From Arthrobacter sp. YN (GTDB lineage: Bacteria > Actinomycetota > Actinomycetes > Actinomycetales > Micrococcaceae): 64,000 nucleotides of DNA. Positions 15,546 to 25,572 of the stretch are shown one piece after another. The stretch covers positions 1,240,001-1,304,000 of the forward strand of contig NZ_CP022436.1 of NCBI RefSeq assembly GCF_002224285.1, written 5' to 3'. The notes below the pieces were generated by a model. The model was not told the origin of the DNA, did not search any database, and saw only the letters and a program-made list of their open reading frames with translations. Both the position numbers and the translations under genes were made by a program. Every line of letters starts with the position of its first letter. Position 1 is the first letter of the stretch.

Positions 15546-17999
15546 ATGGTGACTTCAAATCTCCAACACCAGTCAGCTGATACCGCCATCCACGCCCAGA
15601 TCGCCGCTGAACTCGGCGTCAAGGCCTGGCAAGTCAAGGCCGCGGTGGAACTGCTCGACGCCGGATCCACCGTCCCCTTCATCGCCCGCTACCGCAAGGA
15701 AGTCACCGGGACGCTCGATGACACCCAGCTCCGCGACCTTGAGGAACGCCTCAGATACCTGCGCGAGCTGGAAGAACGGCGCAAGTCCGTCCTCGAGGCG
15801 ATTGCCGCACAAGGCAAGCTGACCCCGGAACTCGAAGCCGCCGTCGTCGGCGCTGATACCAAGGCGCGCCTTGAAGACATCTATCTGCCGTTCAAATCCA
15901 AGCGCCGCACCAAAGCGCAGATCGCCCGCGAAGCCGGGCTGGAGCCGCTGGCCGACGTCCTGCTGGCCAATCCGCAGCTGGATCCCACGACCGAAGCCGC
16001 CAAGTACCTGAACGCCGGGCACTCCATCGACGACGCCACTGCAGCGCTCGCAGGAGCCCGCGCCATCCTGGTGGAGCGCGTGGGGCAGGACGCCGATCTC
16101 GCCGAAGATCTGCGGGAACGCCTTTGGAAGCAGGGACGCATGGTGTCCCGCGTCAAGAAGGGCATGGAGGCCGAGGGCCAGAAGTTCAAGGACTACTTCG
16201 AGTTCACGCAGGTGCCCTCCGGAATGCCGTCGCACCGCGTGCTCGCGCTGTTGCGTGGCGAAAAGGACGGTGTCCTGGAGTTGGATCTCGCCGAGGCGGA
16301 CCCAGCCGACGACGACGCCCTGGCCGCCGCCCGGGGTAAGTATGAGAACGCTGTGGCCAAGTGCCTCGGAGTCGCCAACCAGGGTCGGCCCGCCGATACC
16401 TGGCTGATGCAAACCGCCCAGCTCGCCTGGCGGGGACGCATTCTGGATCGGCTGACCACTGATCTTCGCGGACGCATGTTCGCGGATGCCGAGGATGAGG
16501 CCGTTCGCGTGTTTGCCGCCAACCTGCGTGACGTCCTGCTCGCCGCGCCGGCCGGCAACCGCGCCACCCTTGGGCTCGATCCGGGTCTCCGGACCGGCGT
16601 GAAGGTGGCTGTGGTGGACGGCACGGGCAAGGTGGTCACTACGGAAACGATCTACCCGCATGCACCTGTCAAGAAGTGGGACGAAGCCCTGGCCACCCTC
16701 GGCCGGCTCGCCAAGCAGTACAAGGTGGAACTCGTCGCGATCGGCAACGGCACCGCCTCCCGTGAGACGGACAAGCTGGCCACCGAACTCATCAAGTCCC
16801 TCGAAGCCGCAGGTTCCAAGGGAATTCAGAAGCTGGTGGTATCCGAAGCCGGAGCCTCCGTGTATTCAGCGTCTGCCTTGGCCGCTTCCGAACTTCCGGG
16901 CATGGACGTTTCGCTGCGTGGGGCTGTGTCCATTGCCCGCCGACTCCAGGATCCCTTGGCGGAACTGGTCAAGATCGAGCCGAAGTCGATCGGTGTGGGG
17001 CAGTACCAGCACGACGTCACCGCTGCGAAGCTGGACCGTTCATTGGACGCTGTAGTGGAAGACTGCGTGAACGCCGTGGGCGTGGATGTGAACACCGCAT
17101 CGCCGGCGCTGCTGAGCCGTGTGGCCGGCGTCGGTCCCCTGCTGAGCGAAAACATCGTGGCTTACCGGAACGAGAATGGCCCGTTCGCCAAACGCAGCGA
17201 CCTGAAGAAAGTGCCGCGGCTGGGCGCCAAGGCCTTCGAACAGTGCGCCGGCTTCCTCCGGATCACCGGGGGAGTGGAGCCGCTGGATGCCTCCAGCGTG
17301 CACCCGGAGGCTTACTCCGTGGCCCGGAAGATCCTGGTAGCAGCCGGCGGCGGACCCGCCACGGCGCTGGATCCGCAGTCTTTCGTGGACGGCACCTTTG
17401 GTTTGCCTACGGTGAAGGACATTATGTCCGAGCTGGAGAAGCCGGGCCGCGATCCGCGTCCTGCGTTCAAGGCGGCGTCGTTCTCCGAGGGCATCGAAAA
17501 GATCTCCGACCTCAAGCCCGGCATGATCCTTGAGGGCACAGTGACCAACGTGGCCGCGTTCGGTGCGTTCGTGGACGTCGGAGTGCACCAGGACGGCCTG
17601 GTCCACGTCTCGGCGCTGTCCAACAAGTTCGTCTCGGATCCCCGCGAAATCGTGAAGTCCGGCCAGGTGGTCCGGGTCAAGGTCCTGGAAGCAGACCCCG
17701 AGCGGAAGCGCATCTCCCTGACCTTGAGGCTCGACGACGAACCCGGCGCAGCGGGCGGCCGCGGCACCGGCGGGCGTGCTTCAGGTGGCCGGGAGTCGGG
17801 CGACAGGACTTCGGGTGGTCAGCGTGGCGGCGGTCAGCCCGGTCAGCGTCCCGGTGGTCAGCCCGGCCAAGGGGCGCCGCGGCAGGGTCAAGGTGATCGA
17901 CGTCAGGGCGGGGCGCGGCCAGGCAAGCCCCAGCAGGCTCCGGAGCCCGCGAACACGGCCATGGCTGAAGCACTGCGACGGGCCGGACTCGGGAAGTAA
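15546..17999 (+). CDS. tex: Tex-family S1 RNA-binding protein
   Basis: This 817-residue protein has the full Tex layout: N-terminal helical region with FIARYRKEVTGTLDD, a YqgF/RuvX-like domain around 340-480 (LGLDPGLRTG), helix-hairpin-helix repeats around 500-565 (VNTASPALLSRVAGVG), and an S1 domain around 655-725 (GTVTNVAAFGAFVDVG). A low-complexity Gly/Arg/Gln tail of about 70 residues follows. Tex binds nucleic acid and affects transcription, and its eukaryotic relative is Spt6. GAGG at 15533-15536 favours ATG 15546 over the GTG at 15531. It is monocistronic. Confidence 0.93.
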   Translation: MVTSNLQHQSADTAIHAQIAAELGVKAWQVKAAVELLDAGSTVPFIARYRKEVTGTLDDTQLRDLEERLRYLRELEERRKSVLEAIAAQGKLTPELEAAVVGADTKARLEDIYLPFKSKRRTKAQIAREAGLEPLADVLLANPQLDPTTEAAKYLNAGHSIDDATAALAGARAILVERVGQDADLAEDLRERLWKQGRMVSRVKKGMEAEGQKFKDYFEFTQVPSGMPSHRVLALLRGEKDGVLELDLAEADPADDDALAAARGKYENAVAKCLGVANQGRPADTWLMQTAQLAWRGRILDRLTTDLRGRMFADAEDEAVRVFAANLRDVLLAAPAGNRATLGLDPGLRTGVKVAVVDGTGKVVTTETIYPHAPVKKWDEALATLGRLAKQYKVELVAIGNGTASRETDKLATELIKSLEAAGSKGIQKLVVSEAGASVYSASALAASELPGMDVSLRGAVSIARRLQDPLAELVKIEPKSIGVGQYQHDVTAAKLDRSLDAVVEDCVNAVGVDVNTASPALLSRVAGVGPLLSENIVAYRNENGPFAKRSDLKKVPRLGAKAFEQCAGFLRITGGVEPLDASSVHPEAYSVARKILVAAGGGPATALDPQSFVDGTFGLPTVKDIMSELEKPGRDPRPAFKAASFSEGIEKISDLKPGMILEGTVTNVAAFGAFVDVGVHQDGLVHVSALSNKFVSDPREIVKSGQVVRVKVLEADPERKRISLTLRLDDEPGAAGGRGTGGRASGGRESGDRTSGGQRGGGQPGQRPGGQPGQGAPRQGQGDRRQGGARPGKPQQAPEPANTAMAEALRRAGLGK

Positions 18000-18025
18000 C
18001 TGGACTCGGGAATTTACTGCGGGCC

Positions 18026-19054
18026 CTACAGGCCTGCGGTCCTGGCTTCCCACTCCATTGCATCCGAAAGCTGGAGTGCTGTGGGAACCCAGCGCCCGAT
18101 GCGTGCGAAGGCTTCCCGCCGGATGGGTTCGGGCGACAGGAAGATGTCGTGGAACGCATTCGGCAACCGGCTCACCGTGACCGTGTCCGCCAAGGACAGG
18201 GAACGGTGGGCCACGGCGTCCACGTTCAAGGCTACGTCGGCCGTGAGCGCGTCTGCGGACCACCTTGGCTGCAGGTAGCTCTTGTCCGAGAGCAGCACAA
18301 GCACTGGGACGTCTATGCCCAAACCGGCGGCAACGGTGGCTTGTCCCCGGAACACGGCGTCAAGGAATGCGGGCGTGACAGGGAAGCCCCGGTCAGGCCG
18401 CCACTCAAGGTTGTAGTCCCATTCGCCGTCGAGGGTGGCTGATACAGCCCGGGTATAGATGCCCGGATCTACTGGCGGCAGCGGTGCCAAGGGGTGGAGT
18501 CGGGCGTGGAGCCCTACCAAGGGCGCGATCGCCCGCCGGCCGAGCTCAGTCGCCTGGAACTCCAGCCAGGGACTGTTGAGGATCAACGCCGACGCCATTC
18601 CAGGATGGCGGGCAGCCCACAGACTGAGGGTGAGCCCACCGGTGGAGTGGCCCAAGAGAATGAGAGGCCGATCCCGCCCGGGGTCACCTGAACGGCCCAT
18701 CGCTGACAGTGCTGCTGCGATGTCGGCGTCGTAGTCGGCCAGGTTGGTGACAAATCCCGGCACCATGCCCGGGCTCAGGCTGCGGCCGTAGTTGTGCAGG
18801 TCCAGGGCGTAGAAGCGTGCACCGGCCCGGTGCCAGAACTCGGCCAGGTGCTTTTGGAAGAAGTAGTCGGACCAGCCGTGGACGTAAAGGACATCGGCAT
18901 CAATTCCAGTGCCAGCAGCCCCGTCCAAGGTGCCCAACCACTCCGGCTGGGTCCCGAGGTACCGCACCACGGTGGCGACAGCGCCGCCGTCGAGGTTGAG
19001 CGTTTGCTGCTCAAAGCCCTCGCCAAGAATGTCCGGTTCCCATGGCTGTGTCAT
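18026..19054 (-). CDS. Alpha/beta hydrolase (monoacylglycerol lipase/lysophospholipase-like)
   Basis: This 342-residue hydrolase has an oxyanion-loop VHGWSDYF segment, nucleophile Ser137 in GHSTGG, a later acidic residue in LLSDKSY and a histidine in NAFHDIF. The overall pattern is that of serum-aminopeptidase-S33-type lysophospholipases and monoacylglycerol lipases. The ATG at 19054 overlaps the stop of the DUF1622 gene (ATGA), which fixes the start; an extension to 19105 would run through that gene. No signal peptide is seen. The substrate is unknown. Confidence 0.85.
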   Translation of the reverse strand: MTQPWEPDILGEGFEQQTLNLDGGAVATVVRYLGTQPEWLGTLDGAAGTGIDADVLYVHGWSDYFFQKHLAEFWHRAGARFYALDLHNYGRSLSPGMVPGFVTNLADYDADIAAALSAMGRSGDPGRDRPLILLGHSTGGLTLSLWAARHPGMASALILNSPWLEFQATELGRRAIAPLVGLHARLHPLAPLPPVDPGIYTRAVSATLDGEWDYNLEWRPDRGFPVTPAFLDAVFRGQATVAAGLGIDVPVLVLLSDKSYLQPRWSADALTADVALNVDAVAHRSLSLADTVTVSRLPNAFHDIFLSPEPIRREAFARIGRWVPTALQLSDAMEWEARTAGL

Positions 19055-19443
19055 GACTGTGATCGTAGCGGCTCGCCAGCTTCGGCGTTCTTTTCCTTCT
19101 GCCACGGCCAGCGGCCAGTGATTTCCAGTTCCAGGGAGAAGCTCAGGAAGGTCCGGATCAGCACGATGATTGCGAGGACGCCCACGCTCTCAAAAGTGGG
19201 GGTGACGGCGACGGTCCGGATGATGTCCGCGGCCACCAGGAGCTCGAGCCCTAGAAGGATGGACCGACCCAGGAGCTGCCGGTAGGAACGGTAGGGGGAG
19301 AACGGTGTGAGGCCGGAGGCGCGCTTTGGCTGGTAGCCGCGCAGGGCCATCGGAACGGAAACCAAGGCTCCGATCACCATGACCGCCACCCCGGCGAAGT
19401 CCATGTACCGGCCGACTTCTTCGATGATGTGCTGGAAATCCAT
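19051..19443 (-). CDS. DUF1622 family membrane protein
   Basis: This 130-residue protein has three hydrophobic helices (about 14-34, 61-80, 85-102) and the conserved DUF1622 core GRSILLGLELLVAADIIRT. Function is unknown for the family. GGAGGAGG lies 6 nt before ATG 19443. It is the first gene of a two-gene unit with the alpha/beta hydrolase, joined by a 4-bp overlap. Confidence 0.85.
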   Translation of the reverse strand: MDFQHIIEEVGRYMDFAGVAVMVIGALVSVPMALRGYQPKRASGLTPFSPYRSYRQLLGRSILLGLELLVAADIIRTVAVTPTFESVGVLAIIVLIRTFLSFSLELEITGRWPWQKEKNAEAGEPLRSQS

Positions 19444-19490
19444 GGCCCTCCTCCGTAGCTGCGTGTCTCCACCGTCTCACACAGCAACCA

Positions 19491-19542
19491 ACGACGGCGG
19501 CAGCCGGGTTCCGTAAAAACAGAACCTGGCTGCCGCCGTCGT
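19491..19542. terminator. Strong hairpin terminator
   Basis: A 21-bp stem (19491-19511 with 19522-19542, one G-U pair) encloses a 10-nt A-rich loop. It lies after the stop of the minus-strand gene ending at 19562 and before the DUF1622 gene, so it should end the former transcript. There is no T-tract. Confidence 0.7.
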
Positions 19543-19561
19543 GCGGTGTTGCAGGGTGCCG

Positions 19562-20476
19562 CTACAGCGCGGGGGCCGGGACCGGGAAGAAGACCCGGGG
19601 ATCCTGCAGGAGCGCGGGATAGTCGAAGTCGGAGCGCTTGATCACGTTGGTGACCTCGAAGTTGCGGGCGAAGCGGCCGTCCACCGTGATGGGCCGGCCT
19701 TGGATCAAGCCAACAGCGAACGTCTGGCCATCATCGAACGGAACGGCCAGCTCGGTCTTGCCGGGCAAGGTGTTGAACGCCTGCTCCTGTGCCTGGCGCT
19801 TCCGCGTGGGCTTCTTCTCGCGCGGTGCCACCGGACGTTTCTTGGGGCCGCCTACCTGCCGGCGGGACTTCTCCTCCGCGTACACAAATTGGTACTCGTC
19901 CGGGTCTGCAACAGGCGCGGACTTGGCCTTGCCGTGCGGCGGCATGCTGACGGTGGTGAGCTGCTCCGGGCGGAGGTCCTCCACGTTGGAGCGCAGGATC
20001 AGGAGGCGGTCCTCTTCCGGGTCCTCCGGGTGGAACTCGTGCTTGGGCTCAGGCCACACGTATTCCAGCTTTTCCTCGATGCCGGGGAAAATCTGCGCAT
20101 AGTGCTTGGGGTCTTTGCCCAGCAGCTTGGAGCGGTGGCTGAGGTGCAGGTCCTCGTGTCCGAGCCACGGCGGCATGACAATCCGGGAGGCGTAGTCCGG
20201 GTGGGCTGCCTGCGGGGCGAACTCGGCGATGTTCGCGCGCGTGTTGTCCGGGTGCCCGCGGCCCATCCATTCGTCGGCCATGGCCAGGCCGTACATGGTG
20301 AGGGCAGGGACGTGGCCCATCCACATGCGGACGGCGGGGTGCTGCTGCCAACCGTACTCCGGGATCACCAAAGCGCGGAGGACCTGGAGTGCTTCGACGC
20401 GCTGCTTGCCGAGCCTTGAGGTGTCGAGCGCCTTGGCACTCTCACGGAAATCGGCGAAGGGGAGGAAAGTCTGCAT
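19562..20476 (-). CDS. MSMEG_6728 family protein
   Basis: This 304-residue protein opens with MQTFLPFADFRESAKALD and RLGKQRVEALQVLRAL, which is the conserved start of the MSMEG_6728 family of uncharacterised actinobacterial proteins, some of which are linked to pyrimidine-dimer glycosylase-like folds. A basic linker (KKRPVAPREKKPTRKR) separates it from a C-terminal region. ATG 20476 is preferred over 20530 because family homology begins there and GAAAGG lies directly upstream. It is divergent from the frameshifted deaminase. Confidence 0.75.
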   Translation of the reverse strand: MQTFLPFADFRESAKALDTSRLGKQRVEALQVLRALVIPEYGWQQHPAVRMWMGHVPALTMYGLAMADEWMGRGHPDNTRANIAEFAPQAAHPDYASRIVMPPWLGHEDLHLSHRSKLLGKDPKHYAQIFPGIEEKLEYVWPEPKHEFHPEDPEEDRLLILRSNVEDLRPEQLTTVSMPPHGKAKSAPVADPDEYQFVYAEEKSRRQVGGPKKRPVAPREKKPTRKRQAQEQAFNTLPGKTELAVPFDDGQTFAVGLIQGRPITVDGRFARNFEVTNVIKRSDFDYPALLQDPRVFFPVPAPAL

Positions 20477-20547
20477 CCTTTCAGTTTGAGGGTGCCGGGC
20501 GCGAGAACCAAGTTGAGTGCTCCGGGACACGTGCCTTTGTTGGGGCC

Positions 20548-21590
<1,043 letters not shown>

Positions 21591-21747
21591 ACGGCCCTTG
21601 GACCCCGTCAGCCGATACCTGTAGATCACTTGCGGCGTCCGGGATGTCACACTCGGTCACGACACACGGTGTTTACCTTCTGCAGTCGCGGGAATTAACA
21701 ATTCATTGGCAAACTGCAAGGGAGTATTCACCCGTTGAAGGAGAAGC

Positions 21748-22662
21748 ATGGGCGCGAACACCGCCGAGAACACCAACCTTCGTCTGAAGGCCGTACTGGA
21801 CATCCTCGCTGAAAGCGTGTGGTCCGAGACAACCCTCAACGCCGGCGAGGTCCTGGCCGAAGCGATCGTCCGCGTACCTTTCAATGATCACGAGGCTGAA
21901 CTTCTCAGTGGCGGCATCCCCCGCGGTCACAAGACCCTCACCTCGGCATCGGCCAAGCTGGTCAAGGCCGGCTGGCTGGTCAAGGGCCGTTCCGGCTGGA
22001 CCATTCCGGAGGACGGCCTGCGTGCCACCGTGGCTTTCCCGGACGCGGCCGCTTTCGGTGCAGCGCTCGACGCCGGAACCCCGGTTCCAGCCGACGTTCC
22101 CGTTCCGACGGCCCCGCCTGCGACGGCCCCGTCTGCGAAGACTGCCGCCAAGAAGGCTGCAGCCACCAAACGGGCTGCGGCTCCGAGGAAAGCGGCTGCT
22201 CCGAAGGTCGCAGCTACCGACGTAGCGGAGCCGAAGGTTGCCGCCGCGAAGGTGTCGGCTCCCAAGGCCAAGGCCGCCACAGCCACCAAGGCGCCGGCTG
22301 CGAAGAAGGCCACCCGCAAGGCGCCGGCCAAGGCAGCGGCGGCCACCGCCGTCGAAACCGTGCCGCAGCCCGAGGCCGTCGCGATTGCCGGTGACTTCAA
22401 CAAGATCCTCGGTGCGCCCGAGGATTGGGCGCCGCAGTACGACGAAGCCCAGATGGAGTTCAACCCGCTGGTCCAGGTGTGGACCATCACGGCTGAACTG
22501 CCTGCCGGCTTCTACACGTACAAGATCGCACTCAACCGGTCGTGGGATGAGAACTACGGTGCGTTTGGCGCCCGTGATGGTGCCAACCACGAGTTGAACC
22601 ACGACGGCGGCCCGGTCACCATCACGTACAGCCACGAGACGCGGGACATCGTGGTCGGCTAA
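21748..22662 (+). CDS. Histone-like linker protein with C-terminal X25/CBM-like domain
   Basis: This 304-residue protein has three parts. Residues 1-110 look like a compact helical, winged-helix-like domain. Residues about 111-205 are a low-complexity Lys/Ala/Pro linker like the tail of histone H1 (KTAAKKAAATKRAAAPRK). Residues about 210-304 (VAIAGDFNKILGAPEDW, LPAGFYTYKIALN, SWDENYGAFG) match the X25 pullulanase-type starch-associated domain. No signal peptide is seen, so it is intracellular. GAAGGAGAAG precedes ATG 21748. The combination suggests a DNA- or glycogen-associated protein (inference). Confidence 0.7.
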   Translation: MGANTAENTNLRLKAVLDILAESVWSETTLNAGEVLAEAIVRVPFNDHEAELLSGGIPRGHKTLTSASAKLVKAGWLVKGRSGWTIPEDGLRATVAFPDAAAFGAALDAGTPVPADVPVPTAPPATAPSAKTAAKKAAATKRAAAPRKAAAPKVAATDVAEPKVAAAKVSAPKAKAATATKAPAAKKATRKAPAKAAAATAVETVPQPEAVAIAGDFNKILGAPEDWAPQYDEAQMEFNPLVQVWTITAELPAGFYTYKIALNRSWDENYGAFGARDGANHELNHDGGPVTITYSHETRDIVVG

Positions 22663-22670
22663 GTCCTTTT

Positions 22671-22687
22671 GCCGGTTCGAAACCGGC
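22671..22687 (+). terminator. Hairpin terminator
   Basis: GCCGGTT-CGA-AACCGGC forms a 7-bp stem 8 nt after the stop of the X25 gene and is followed by CCTTGTT. Confidence 0.6.
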
Positions 22688-22761
22688 CCTTGTTCGCTTG
22701 CCTCGTCGTTGAACGGTTTGAACGTTGAACGCTGAGTGGGACGGACAGGGGCAGGTTTCGT

Positions 22762-22767
22762 TAAGGT
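22762..22767 (+). promoter_or_regulatory. -10 box TAAGGT of a probably leaderless transcript
   Basis: TAAGGT ends 6 nt before ATG 22774 of the acylphosphatase gene. Confidence 0.45.
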
Positions 22768-22773
22768 GGTTCC

Positions 22774-23058
22774 ATGACTGACGAAGCCCAGCGCGTCACA
22801 GCCCGCATCACCGGCGTTGTCCAGGGGGTCGGGTTCCGCTACTGGGCCGCCCGGAAAGCCGACGAACTGATGTTGAAGGGAACGGTCCGCAACAGCCCCG
22901 ACGGCTCTGTGGAGTTGGTGGCCGAGGGAACTGTCTCCGATGTTGAGCACCTCGTGGCATGGCTCCACTCGTCGGGTGCCCCGGGCCAAGTGACGGACGT
23001 TGATTTCCAGGTTTCCGACGCAACGGAGGAGTTCGACGACTTCCGGATTATCGACTAG
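22774..23058 (+). CDS. acyP: Acylphosphatase
   Basis: This 94-residue protein has the complete acylphosphatase signature GVVQGVGFRYW with catalytic Arg22 and the second motif GTVRNSPDGSVELVAEG with catalytic Asn40. It hydrolyses carboxyl-phosphate bonds such as acetyl phosphate or 1,3-bisphosphoglycerate. Its length is normal. It is a single gene between two unrelated units, and the TAAGGT box 6 nt upstream suggests a leaderless message. Confidence 0.95.
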   Translation: MTDEAQRVTARITGVVQGVGFRYWAARKADELMLKGTVRNSPDGSVELVAEGTVSDVEHLVAWLHSSGAPGQVTDVDFQVSDATEEFDDFRIID

Positions 23059-23072
23059 CGAGTCAGACGATG

Positions 23073-23465
23073 CTACGCCCCCGGTGACGCGGTGGTCAGG
23101 CCTGACTCTGTAGCGGCAAGAAGCAGTTCATGGTCATAAGCAACCAATTTGTCGGTCTGGAGCCGAATGGCCGTCGCCAAATGAATGGCATCCGCGCTGC
23201 GAAGTTGCCCCGGAAGGGCAGCTGCATACATGAGATCTGAGCGGGTTATGTCCACCAGGTTGATGCCAGCCAAAACGGCGTTGACAACGTCGAACGGCAT
23301 ATTCCTGCGACGGGCCGCGCAGTGAAGCTCCGTGTAGAGGAGCATGGAGGCCACTAAGTGGCCTCCGGAGGCTGCTGCCTCTACCAGGTAGGCGGCAGCG
23401 GCCGAGGATTCGCGTTCATCGACCACCAACTTCATGGCGGCGGAAGTGTCGACGTAGGCGATCAC
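23073..23465 (-). CDS. vapC: VapC-type PIN-domain toxin
   Basis: This 130-residue PIN-domain ribonuclease has the acidic quartet Asp6, Glu46, Asp92 (SADAIHLATA) and Asp111. Such toxins cleave tRNA or rRNA when freed from antitoxin. It starts at GTG 23465 overlapping the antitoxin stop (GTGA), so the two are translationally coupled. Length and motif order are normal, so the toxin looks active. Confidence 0.85.
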   Translation of the reverse strand: MIAYVDTSAAMKLVVDERESSAAAAYLVEAAASGGHLVASMLLYTELHCAARRRNMPFDVVNAVLAGINLVDITRSDLMYAAALPGQLRSADAIHLATAIRLQTDKLVAYDHELLLAATESGLTTASPGA

Positions 23466-23728
23466 CGATCGCCACGCAGATCGGCCAGGATCTCGGCTGT
23501 GGTCATGTCGCTGCTGATGCGAGGCAGAAGAGAGAAGTCCACAGGCGACTCACTGGCGGGCCGGACGCTGCCTGCTTGGAGCAGTCGCTCAAAAGGCGAA
23601 GCTGATGGAGGAATAAGGGTGGCCGTCACCTCGCCATTGTTGGTGACGTCAATGACTTCGCCATTCTTGACGCGTTCCAGAATCTTACTGCTCTGGTTGC
23701 GTAGTTCCCGATGCGGAATAGTTGTCAT
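23462..23728 (-). CDS. vapB: Phd/YefM-type antitoxin (VapB partner)
   Basis: This 88-residue protein starts MTTIPHRELRNQSSKILERV, the Phd/YefM DNA-binding fold, with a toxin-binding tail ending LADLRGDR. It sits just upstream of and overlapping the PIN toxin. ATG 23728 is preceded by GGAGG at normal spacing, so extensions to 23818 are rejected. It should repress its own promoter with the toxin as co-repressor. Confidence 0.85.
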   Translation of the reverse strand: MTTIPHRELRNQSSKILERVKNGEVIDVTNNGEVTATLIPPSASPFERLLQAGSVRPASESPVDFSLLPRISSDMTTAEILADLRGDR

Positions 23729-23736
23729 GGTCAGCC

Positions 23737-23754
23737 TCCGTAGCAATCGTAGCA
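23737..23754 (-). promoter_or_regulatory. Direct repeat in the vapBC promoter
   Basis: On the minus strand two GCTACG repeats lie about 10 bp apart immediately before the GGAGG of vapB. They are a candidate antitoxin operator; no experiment supports this. Confidence 0.35.
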
Positions 23755-23783
23755 CGCAGGTTTTGGGGCGTCCCGCCGGCGTA

Positions 23784-24668
23784 TCAGGCGGGCTGGGCGG
23801 CAGAACTTGTCGCCTCAATGTAGTGCTCCAGTGGCTTCAGTGCGGGCTGCGAGGAAGCGTCCCGGACGGCGTCCGCGCCAACGGCATTTGCCACTGCCAA
23901 GGCGTGCGAATACTCCAGCCCGGACTGGAGCGCCAGGACCAGCGCCGCGCAGAACGCATCCCCGGCACCGATGGTGTTGGCAATGTCCGTGACACGTACG
24001 GCCGGGGCCTCGGCCACTCGTTCTCCATCGACAAAGATGGCTGAGCCGTCGCCCCCGTAAGTGACGGCAACCAGCGGGGCATTTCGAAGGGCCGGAATCA
24101 GTTCATACTCTGTCTCGTTCACGATCACCAGGTTGCAGCGTTCCAGGAGTTCGGGAATGATCGGCGCGGCCGGAGCGGCGTTCAGGACGAAGAAGCCCGT
24201 AGCGCGCCGGGCGGCCTCCAACACCACGTCCTGGTCCACTTCGAGCTGGCAAAGAATGGCCTCGTCGGCACCGAAGGTCACACCTTCCAGGGACACAGAA
24301 CCGTTGGCGCCGGGGCACACCACAATCTGGTTCTCGCCCTCGCTGTCCACCAGCACCAGCGCAGTTCCCGTAGCGGCGTCCACGCGGGCGATGTCCTGGA
24401 CGTCGACGCCGGCACCCGACATCGCGCTGATGAGGCCGAGTCCCGCGTCGTCCTGGCCCACTGCCCCCACCATGCGGGACGTGCCCGAGAGCCGGGCCGC
24501 GGCAACGGCTTGGTTGGCGCCCTTGCCGCCGGGCTGCTGTCGGAGGACGCCACCACCCACGGTTTCGCCCGGGGAGGGGAGTCGGCCGGCGGTGGCCGTG
24601 ATGTCGAGGTTGATGCTGCCCACCACGGCCAGGGATGAGGGCGCAGCAAACTGAGGAGACGTGCTCAT
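23784..24668 (-). CDS. rbsK: Ribokinase
   Basis: This 294-residue PfkB-family kinase has the substrate-side GGKGANQAVAAARL segment, an NETE motif (VNETEYEL) and the ATP/catalytic NTIGAGDAFCAAL motif near residue 240. It phosphorylates ribose released by nucleoside hydrolysis. ATG 24668 is chosen over the long upstream extension, which would run through the GntR gene. It lies 46 bp downstream of the regulator and forms an operon with it. The divergent carrier and nucleoside hydrolase supply its substrate. A related pentose or deoxyribose substrate is possible. Confidence 0.88.
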   Translation of the reverse strand: MSTSPQFAAPSSLAVVGSINLDITATAGRLPSPGETVGGGVLRQQPGGKGANQAVAAARLSGTSRMVGAVGQDDAGLGLISAMSGAGVDVQDIARVDAATGTALVLVDSEGENQIVVCPGANGSVSLEGVTFGADEAILCQLEVDQDVVLEAARRATGFFVLNAAPAAPIIPELLERCNLVIVNETEYELIPALRNAPLVAVTYGGDGSAIFVDGERVAEAPAVRVTDIANTIGAGDAFCAALVLALQSGLEYSHALAVANAVGADAVRDASSQPALKPLEHYIEATSSAAQPA

Positions 24669-24714
24669 GGAAGGTCCTTTACGGGTGAAGGTCGGTGCAG
24701 GAATCAGGGGAAAG

Positions 24715-25488
24715 TCAGGAGGACTGGATGACGGAGAGGTGGCCGGCCTTGGCAGCCACCAGGCATTTGGCGAGGTAGAAGGCATTACCGTTCCGGCGCA
24801 CGTATTGGGTGAGGACCAGTACGGGGTCGGACGGGCGGAGGCCCAGCAGCTTTGCGCGGCTGGGACCGGCGGTGCTGAGGCTGATTTCGCATTCGCCCGG
24901 CCCAAGGGAAGCCCCGGGAAGACCACCGAGGACCTCCAGGAGCGTTGATGCGGAAAGTGTGGGAGCCTCTGCCGCTTCGGCCAGGGCCTGGGCTTCGGGG
25001 ATTCCTTGGGCCACGTTTTCCTGGAGGTGGGCAACAGGCTCGCCGTTCCGGATGAGCACGCTTTCCCAGAACCACACGTCTTCATCAGGCTGCACGCCGA
25101 TGCCAGGAGCCACGAATTCCGACGCGGGCTGCTTGATGGCGGCTACCCGTTTGACCTGGATGTCTTGGTCCGGCCCGCCAAGGAGTTGGTCGAACGGGCG
25201 GATGTGTTCGATGCCGATGCGGGGGAGCGAGTCGGCTACGAAGCGGCCCACTCCACGGCGTGCCCGGGTGAGACCGTCTTCTTCGAGCAACATCAGCGCT
25301 TCCCGGATCACGGTGCGGCTGACGTCCATCATGATGCCCAGCTCGGTCTCCGTGGGGAGCAGTGAACCGGGCGGCAGGATCTTGGTGCGGATGGCCTCGG
25401 CGATGCGGGAGTAGGCCGCGACGCGCAAAGGCTGACCTGGCTGGGTGGCGATGGGTCGTGACAGGAACTGGACGGCGTTGTCGGTCAA
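24715..25488 (-). CDS. GntR-family regulator with UTRA ligand domain
   Basis: This 257-residue protein has an N-terminal GntR winged helix (about 20-90, ETELGIMMDVSRTVIREAL) and a C-terminal UTRA effector domain (about 110-250). UTRA regulators bind sugar phosphates or related small molecules. It starts at TTG 25488 with GAGG upstream. It is divergent from the nucleoside carrier, and a palindrome in the shared region is a likely operator. Nucleosides or ribose phosphate would be sensible ligands (inference). Confidence 0.85.
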   Translation of the reverse strand: MTDNAVQFLSRPIATQPGQPLRVAAYSRIAEAIRTKILPPGSLLPTETELGIMMDVSRTVIREALMLLEEDGLTRARRGVGRFVADSLPRIGIEHIRPFDQLLGGPDQDIQVKRVAAIKQPASEFVAPGIGVQPDEDVWFWESVLIRNGEPVAHLQENVAQGIPEAQALAEAAEAPTLSASTLLEVLGGLPGASLGPGECEISLSTAGPSRAKLLGLRPSDPVLVLTQYVRRNGNAFYLAKCLVAAKAGHLSVIQSS

Positions 25489-25555
25489 GGGTGCCTCACT
25501 TGAGATGGGTTACCGACACTGTACCGGATGACTGTGACAGGTTGCACAAGCTCGT

Positions 25556-25572
25556 AATACATGCTTGTATAA
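25556..25572. promoter_or_regulatory. Candidate GntR operator between divergent promoters
   Basis: The AT-rich inverted repeat ATACA (25557-25561) TGCT TGTAT (25566-25570) is extended on both sides by TA-rich bases. It lies between the GntR gene and the carrier, in an otherwise GC-rich region. Confidence 0.5.
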
